Notes under the pieces: generated by a model | Database searches by the model: none | Seen by the model: only the letters and a program-made list of their open reading frames with translations | What the model was told of the DNA's origin: nothing | Part shown: piece by piece, positions 6,367 through 9,982 of the stretch | Layout of the letters: every line of letters starts with the position of its first letter | How positions within the stretch are numbered: the first letter of the stretch is position 1 | Program-made: the position numbers and the translations under genes | Origin: Candidatus Alistipes excrementipullorum | GTDB taxonomy: Bacteria; Bacteroidota; Bacteroidia; Bacteroidales; Rikenellaceae | Length of the DNA: 9,982 nt | Direction of reading: 5' to 3' | Assembly (NCBI GenBank): GCA_019113665.1 | Contig: DXGW01000033.1 | Location: forward strand, 1 to 9,982

Positions 6367-7074
6367 ATGAAACGTTTGTTAATCCTCGCCGCAGTGATCG
6401 CAATGGCATTGCCGGTCGCCGCACAGACTACCGAGACATACCCCAGTTATATCGAAGTCACCGGATATGCGGAAAAGAAGGTTCTGCCCGACGAGTTCCT
6501 TCTGGGGATAACCATAACCGAGAAAGAATCCAAAGGCAAGATCTCGGTCGAGCAGCAGCAGGCCGCCATGGTCGCCGCCCTGAATGGGCTCGGCATCGAT
6601 GTCGACAAACAGCTGCAGGTATCCGACATGACAAGTATCTTCTACAAGAAGAACAACTCGCTGGCCACGGCCGAATACCAGCTCAAGCTCACCGGTGCCG
6701 AGACCGTCGGCAAGGTGTATGCGGCGCTCGACGAGGCCGGCATATCAAACATAGCGCTGCTGCGAACCTCCTATTCGAAATATGACGAGCTGAAGGCGCA
6801 GTTGCGCAACGAGGCCATTGTCAACGCAAAAAACCGCGCACAGGCACTGGCCGAAGCTATCGGACAGGGTATCGGCGACTGCTTCTACATCAACGACTGG
6901 GAGCGTACGGCCGCCAACGATGCCGCGGTGGTAACCTACGGCATGGCACGCAGCATGAAGGCCGCCGACCAGGAGAGCAGTACGCCTCTCGAGTTCAAGA
7001 AGATCACCGTATCGTACAGCGTAAATGCCAAGTTCGTACTGCGCGGCACAAAGGGCCGGCTCGTTGTCTACTGA
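6367..7074 (+). CDS. Secreted SIMPL domain (DUF541) protein
   Basis: A 235-residue exported protein of the SIMPL/DUF541 family. Residues 1-19 are a classic signal peptide (MKRLLILAAVIAMALPVAA), with likely cleavage just before Q20, giving an N-terminal glutamine as is common in Bacteroidota secreted proteins. There is no lipobox cysteine, so it should be soluble in the periplasm. The domain begins with YIEVTGYAEKKVLPDEF (28-44) and ends with FKKITVSYSVNAKFVL (210-225), both typical. The middle shows the family's alanine-rich helix NAKNRAQALAEAIGQ (153-167). Function is poorly known; relatives are linked to oxidative stress or envelope integrity, which I cannot confirm here. The start at 6367 is set by the signal peptide. 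A terminator follows 26 bases after the stop. No good promoter is seen in the 56 bases upstream, so it may be read through from rlmD. Confidence 0.87.
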   Translation: MKRLLILAAVIAMALPVAAQTTETYPSYIEVTGYAEKKVLPDEFLLGITITEKESKGKISVEQQQAAMVAALNGLGIDVDKQLQVSDMTSIFYKKNNSLATAEYQLKLTGAETVGKVYAALDEAGISNIALLRTSYSKYDELKAQLRNEAIVNAKNRAQALAEAIGQGIGDCFYINDWERTAANDAAVVTYGMARSMKAADQESSTPLEFKKITVSYSVNAKFVLRGTKGRLVVY

Positions 7075-7100
7075 CGACCTACCGGCAGATGTTACCATAC

Positions 7101-7131
7101 AAGGGCGAAAATTCAGGTTTTCGCCTTTTTT
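7101..7131 (+). terminator. Intrinsic terminator after the SIMPL gene
   Basis: An 8-bp perfect stem, GGCGAAAA (7104-7111) with TTTTCGCC (7118-7125), has a six-base loop and is followed by TTTTTT. The flanking AAG can extend the stem by three pairs into the T-run (one of them G-U). This is a canonical rho-independent terminator, 26 bases after the SIMPL stop. The T-run leads straight into the next gene's promoter box. Confidence 0.88.
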
Positions 7132-7134
7132 ATT

Positions 7135-7142
7135 TATATTTG
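7135..7142 (+). promoter_or_regulatory. Bacteroidota -7 box (TATATTTG) for the MBL-trmD-lpxB group
   Basis: TATATTTG is an exact TAnnTTTG match, 25 bases before the MBL-fold gene's ATG at 7168, in an AT-rich stretch. A -33 TTTG is not seen where expected; that position is occupied by the terminator hairpin. A promoter straight after a terminator is a sensible boundary for a new transcription unit. Confidence 0.6.
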
Positions 7143-7167
7143 TAAACTTAAAAAAACGAACATACAC

Positions 7168-7839
7168 ATGAATATCGCAAGATTCGTATTCAACCCCATA
7201 CAGGAGAACACCTATGTCGTATGGGACGCGACGGGCGAATGTGCCGTCATCGACGCCGGCAACCTCTCGGCCCGCGAGGACAACGCCCTCGTCAATTTCA
7301 TCACCGAACACAAGCTGCGCCCCGTGCTGGCACTCAACACCCACGGGCATTTCGACCATATAGCGGGCGTGGAGTTCCTGCGCACGACCTACGACATACC
7401 GTTCGCCATGTCGGGCAAGGACGCATTCCTGCTCGGAGCGGCCGCTTCGAGCGCCCGCATGTACGGCGTCGAGGTGCGCGAGGCTCCCGCGAAGATAGAC
7501 CGCGACCTCGACTCGCTGACCGAAATAGGATTCGGCGACACCCGCTTCGAAATAATAGCCACACCGGGCCATACACCCGGACACGTATCGTTCTACGAGC
7601 CGCAGTCGAAGACGCTCTTCACGGGCGACACACTCTTTCGCGAAAGCATCGGCCGCACCGACCTCCCGGGAGGCGACTACTCGTGGATCATGCGGTCGAT
7701 CATCGAGAAGATCCTGCCGCTCGGCGACGAGACGAAGGTATATCCCGGCCACGGCGACCAGACCACCATCGGGCACGAGTCGCTCTACAACCCCTTCATC
7801 GTCGAGGTCCTCAACAACGAGGTAAACTACCGGGGCTGA
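7168..7839 (+). CDS. MBL-fold metallo-hydrolase (glyoxalase II-like)
   Basis: A 223-residue cytoplasmic hydrolase with the metallo-beta-lactamase fold. The dinuclear metal site is complete: THGHFDH at 58-64 (H59, H61, D63, H64), H135 in TPGHTPGH, the bridging D154 in FTGD, and H195 in YPGHGD. The short form without a C-terminal substrate domain, together with SIGRTDLPGGDY (160-171), fits the YcbL/glyoxalase-II-like group found widely in bacteria. The substrate, possibly a thioester such as S-lactoylglutathione-like compounds, cannot be deduced here. The start MNIARFVFNPIQENTYV is the usual family N-terminus. It is probably the first gene of a unit with trmD, lpxB and the FAH family gene, though a hairpin lies in the 61-base gap before trmD. 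Confidence 0.9.
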   Translation: MNIARFVFNPIQENTYVVWDATGECAVIDAGNLSAREDNALVNFITEHKLRPVLALNTHGHFDHIAGVEFLRTTYDIPFAMSGKDAFLLGAAASSARMYGVEVREAPAKIDRDLDSLTEIGFGDTRFEIIATPGHTPGHVSFYEPQSKTLFTGDTLFRESIGRTDLPGGDYSWIMRSIIEKILPLGDETKVYPGHGDQTTIGHESLYNPFIVEVLNNEVNYRG

Positions 7840-7852
7840 CAAAAAATTTTCG

Positions 7853-7877
7853 GGGCGACGGGTCGGTATCGTCGCCC
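7853..7877 (+). other. Hairpin in the gap ahead of trmD (weak terminator or leader structure)
   Basis: GGGCGAC (7853-7859) pairs perfectly with GTCGCCC (7871-7877) around an 11-base loop. It starts 13 bases after the MBL gene's stop. On the plus strand it is followed by TTCACGTCTT, a poor T-run, so it would be a weak or partial terminator. No TAnnTTTG box lies between it and the trmD ATG at 7901, which has a GGAG two bases upstream. It could alternatively be a leader structure or a transcript stabiliser. Confidence 0.45.
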
Positions 7878-7900
7878 TTCACGTCTTAATATACGGAGTT

Positions 7901-8578
7901 ATGCGAATAGATGTTATTTCATCGGTACCCGACCTGCTCGTCTCGCCCCTGAGCGAGTCGATACTCAAGCGCGCCCAGGAGAAGGGGCTCGTCGAGATCG
8001 TGGTACACAACCTGCACGACTACGCACACGACCGCAGGCACACCACCGACGACTATCCGTTCGGAGGGGAGGCCGGCATGGTCATGAAGTGCGAACCGGT
8101 GTTCGAACTCATCGAGAAGCTGCAGTCCGAACGCCACTACGACGAAGTGATATTCGTCTCGCCCGACGGCATGCGATACGACCAGCACGAGGCAAACCGC
8201 CTCTCGACGCTCGAGAACATCATCATACTCTGCGGGCACTACAAGGGCATTGATTTCCGCATACGCGAGCATCTCATAACGCGCGAGATCTCCATCGGCG
8301 ACTACGTCCTCACGGGCGGGGAGCTGGCCGCGGCAATCATCACCGATTCGGTCGTGAGACTGATACCCGGCGCCATCGGCGACGAGGAGTCGGCCCTCAC
8401 GGACTGCTTCCAGGACAACCTGCTGGCACCGCCGATCTACACGCGGCCGGCGGAGTTCCGCGGCTGGAGGGTCCCGGACGTACTGCTCTCGGGCAACTTC
8501 GCCGAGATCGAAAAATGGAAAGAGGAACAGGCCTGGCGGCGCACCGAGGAGCTGCGCCCCGACCTCATAAAGGAATAG
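7901..8578 (+). CDS. trmD: tRNA (guanine-37-N1)-methyltransferase TrmD
   Basis: A 225-residue SPOUT-class enzyme that methylates G37 next to the anticodon (m1G37) in tRNAs reading CUN, CCN and CGG, preventing +1 frameshifts; it is generally essential. The trefoil-knot SAM site is clear: FGGEAGMVMK (54-63), VSPDGMRYDQ (86-95), LCGHYKGID (110-118) and EISIGDYVLTGGELAA (129-144). D168 in ALTDCFQDNLL fits the catalytic aspartate region, and the C-terminal SGNFAEIEKWKEEQAWRRT (197-215) is the tRNA-binding tail. Length is a little short of the E. coli protein, normal for the phylum. Unlike the common rpsP-rimM-trmD-rplS arrangement, it sits between an MBL hydrolase and lpxB, seven bases before lpxB. 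Confidence 0.96.
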   Translation: MRIDVISSVPDLLVSPLSESILKRAQEKGLVEIVVHNLHDYAHDRRHTTDDYPFGGEAGMVMKCEPVFELIEKLQSERHYDEVIFVSPDGMRYDQHEANRLSTLENIIILCGHYKGIDFRIREHLITREISIGDYVLTGGELAAAIITDSVVRLIPGAIGDEESALTDCFQDNLLAPPIYTRPAEFRGWRVPDVLLSGNFAEIEKWKEEQAWRRTEELRPDLIKE

Positions 8579-8585
8579 GACGGCA

Positions 8586-9722
8586 ATGAGATACTACCTG
8601 ATAGCGGGCGAACCTTCGGGAGACCTGCACGGAGCGAATCTGATGAAGGGATTGAAACTACACGACCCCGAGGCCGTATTCCGTTTCTGGGGCGGCGACA
8701 AGATGGCCGAGGTCGGCGGCCGCGAAAACCTCGCCAAGCACTACCGTGAAGCATCGTTCTTCGGCATCGTACAGGTCGTGGCCAACCTCAGGACGGTATT
8801 GCGCCAGGTACGCGACTGCGAGCACGACATCACGGCATTCCGTCCCGACGTCGTGATACTGATAGACTACCCCGGATTCAACATGCAGATAGCCGAATTC
8901 GCGCACAGGCACGGAATCAGGGTACACTACTACATAGCTCCCAAGGTGTGGGCATGGCGCGAGTACCGCGTAAAGGCCATACGCCGTTTCGTGGACAGGC
9001 TGTTCATAATCTTCCCCTTCGAGAAGGAGTACTTCCGCAGCAAGGGCATCGAGGCAGATTTCGAAGGCAACCCGCTGATGGACGCCATCGAGGAGCGCCG
9101 TCCGACACTGCCCTCCGGCGAAGAGTTCCGCCGGCTGCACGGTCTCGACGAACGTCCCATAATAGCGCTGCTGGCCGGCAGCCGCCGCAAGGAGATAGAT
9201 TCGAACCTGCCGATGATGACGGCCCTTGCGGCACGGTTCCCGGAGCACCAGTTCGTCGTGGCGGGCGTCTCGTGGCTCGACCGCACGCTCTACGGACGTT
9301 ACATCGACGGCACCGGCGTACGTTTCGTCTGCGACTGCACGTACGACCTGCTCAACGTCTCCGAGGCCGCCGTGGTGACATCGGGAACGGCAACACTCGA
9401 AACCGCGCTCATGGGCATACCCGAAGTGGTTGTCTACCGCACCAATATCGTTAACGTCGTGCTGCGCCCCTACGTACTGAAGATACCCTTCATATCGCTT
9501 GTGAACCTCAACCTCGGCTTCGAGGCCGTACGCGAGGTGATACAGGCTTCGGACAAGGCCGACCGCACGGAACATGAGCTGAGGCTGATAGTCGAGGGAG
9601 GCAGCGAACGCGCAAAGATGCTTGCCGACTTCGGCCGTCTGCGCGAAATAATCGGAGGAGCCGGGGCGAGCGGCCGTTTCGCCGCCCGCATGGTCGAGGA
9701 CTTAAAAGAGAACGTACGATGA
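8586..9722 (+). CDS. lpxB: Lipid-A-disaccharide synthase LpxB
   Basis: A 378-residue GT19 glycosyltransferase that joins UDP-2,3-diacylglucosamine to lipid X (2,3-diacylglucosamine-1-phosphate), forming the tetraacyl disaccharide of lipid A at the inner face of the cytoplasmic membrane. Its presence shows a Gram-negative outer membrane. Family motifs run in order: AGEPSGDLHGANLM (7-20), SFFGIVQVV (57-65), LIDYPGFNM (92-100, with the key aspartate D94), YYIAPKVWAW (115-124), PFEKEY (144-149), FEGNPL (159-164), LAGSRRKEI (196-204), and VTSGTATLETAL (264-275) of the nucleotide-sugar binding half. Length is normal. It begins seven bases after trmD and its stop overlaps the next start by ATGA (9719-9722), so co-translation is likely. 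In other Bacteroidota lpxB is often beside surE; that partner is not in this window. Confidence 0.96.
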   Translation: MRYYLIAGEPSGDLHGANLMKGLKLHDPEAVFRFWGGDKMAEVGGRENLAKHYREASFFGIVQVVANLRTVLRQVRDCEHDITAFRPDVVILIDYPGFNMQIAEFAHRHGIRVHYYIAPKVWAWREYRVKAIRRFVDRLFIIFPFEKEYFRSKGIEADFEGNPLMDAIEERRPTLPSGEEFRRLHGLDERPIIALLAGSRRKEIDSNLPMMTALAARFPEHQFVVAGVSWLDRTLYGRYIDGTGVRFVCDCTYDLLNVSEAAVVTSGTATLETALMGIPEVVVYRTNIVNVVLRPYVLKIPFISLVNLNLGFEAVREVIQASDKADRTEHELRLIVEGGSERAKMLADFGRLREIIGGAGASGRFAARMVEDLKENVR

Positions 9723-9982
9723 AGATAATCTGCATAGGACGCAACTACGCCGAACATGTCGCCGAGCTGAACGACGGAGGACGCATACCCTCCGAGCCGC
9801 TCTTTTTCCTGAAGCCGGACACCGCCATGCTGCGCAACAACGACCCGTTCTACATTCCGGCCTTCTCGCAGCAGGTCGACTACGAATGCGAGCTCATAGT
9901 GAAGATCAACCGTGTGGGCAAATACATCGAGAAACGCTTCGCCCACCGCTACTACGACGAAGTGGGACTGGGCATAGACTTC
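9719..9982 (+). CDS. Fumarylacetoacetate hydrolase family protein (N-terminal part)
   Basis: The first 88 codons of a gene that runs off the right edge, starting MKIICIGRNYAEHVAEL. GRNYAEH and FFLKPDTAML (29-38) are hallmarks of the short YcgM/FAHD1-type branch of the FAH family, whose members act as acylpyruvases, oxaloacetate tautomerases or decarboxylases on small keto acids. The segment VDYECELIVKI (51-61) corresponds to the metal-binding E-x-E region with its following strand. The start codon shares ATGA with the lpxB stop, so translation is probably coupled to lpxB. No stop occurs before the window end. The family call is good; the substrate cannot be named, and the catalytic C-terminal half is not visible. 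Confidence 0.88.
   Translation, partial: MKIICIGRNYAEHVAELNDGGRIPSEPLFFLKPDTAMLRNNDPFYIPAFSQQVDYECELIVKINRVGKYIEKRFAHRYYDEVGLGIDF

Noticed and set aside
4837..7091. Repeated 12-mer TACCGGCAGATG at 4837-4848 and 7080-7091, both in gaps
   Set aside because: A shared 12-mer is expected by chance in a window of this size, the flanks do not match, and no third copy was noticed.
6745..7842. Open frame of 365 codons on the minus strand across the SIMPL and MBL genes
   Set aside because: It spans the terminator and promoter between two well-supported plus-strand genes and has no family resemblance.
8658..9575. Open frame of 305 codons on the minus strand inside lpxB
   Set aside because: It is a mirror of a highly conserved lpxB sequence; residues are those expected from the complementary frame.
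1..9982. Search for a defence island, CRISPR array, retron, mobile element or phage genes
   Set aside because: No regular repeats, transposase, integrase, reverse transcriptase or toxin-antitoxin pair was recognised; the lone nuclease carries an export signal and fits an extracellular role.

Overview
The window is a GC-rich stretch of chromosome from a member of the Bacteroidales, most likely Rikenellaceae/Alistipes-like. That placement is inferred from three things: Bacteroidota-type promoter boxes (TAnnTTTG) in AT-rich gaps, a lipoprotein with a BACON-like domain, and the protein types present combined with GC-rich coding sequence. No species can be fixed by eye. Genes are tightly packed and every gap is under 300 bases; no rRNA, tRNA, CRISPR array, insertion sequence, attachment site or phage gene was seen.

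Left half (1-4750), all on the minus strand. Read in the direction of transcription: cytidine deaminase (cdd), an RluA-type pseudouridine synthase, D-aminoacyl-tRNA deacylase (dtd), a surface or periplasmic lipoprotein ending in a DNA/RNA non-specific endonuclease domain, a TIGR01212/YhcC-type radical SAM protein, and a YitT-type membrane protein cut by the window start. The first three form a very tight unit (2-base gap, then a 4-base ATGA overlap) behind a good -33/-7 promoter. A strong hairpin terminator follows the nuclease gene and ends almost at the start codon of the radical SAM gene. A further -7 box lies inside the last codons of the radical SAM gene, just ahead of yitT.

Centre (4751-4897): a divergent intergenic region carrying the cdd promoter on the minus strand and an rlmD -7 box on the plus strand.

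Right half (4898-9982), all on the plus strand: an RlmD/RumA-type m5U methyltransferase with an iron-sulfur cluster, a secreted SIMPL-domain protein, a clear terminator, then a promoter box, an MBL-fold hydrolase, trmD, lpxB and the first 88 codons of a fumarylacetoacetate hydrolase family protein. lpxB and the last gene overlap by ATGA.

Taken together this is a housekeeping neighbourhood rich in RNA-modification and translation-fidelity functions (RluA-type enzyme, Dtd, RlmD, TrmD), plus pyrimidine salvage (Cdd) and lipid A synthesis (LpxB). I do not see a new defence system or mobile system. The parts most worth a second look are the nuclease lipoprotein (BACON-like and Fn3-like modules, an acidic calcium-loop-like insert, many cysteines, an altered DRGH motif) and the two regulatory junctions on either side of the radical SAM gene.
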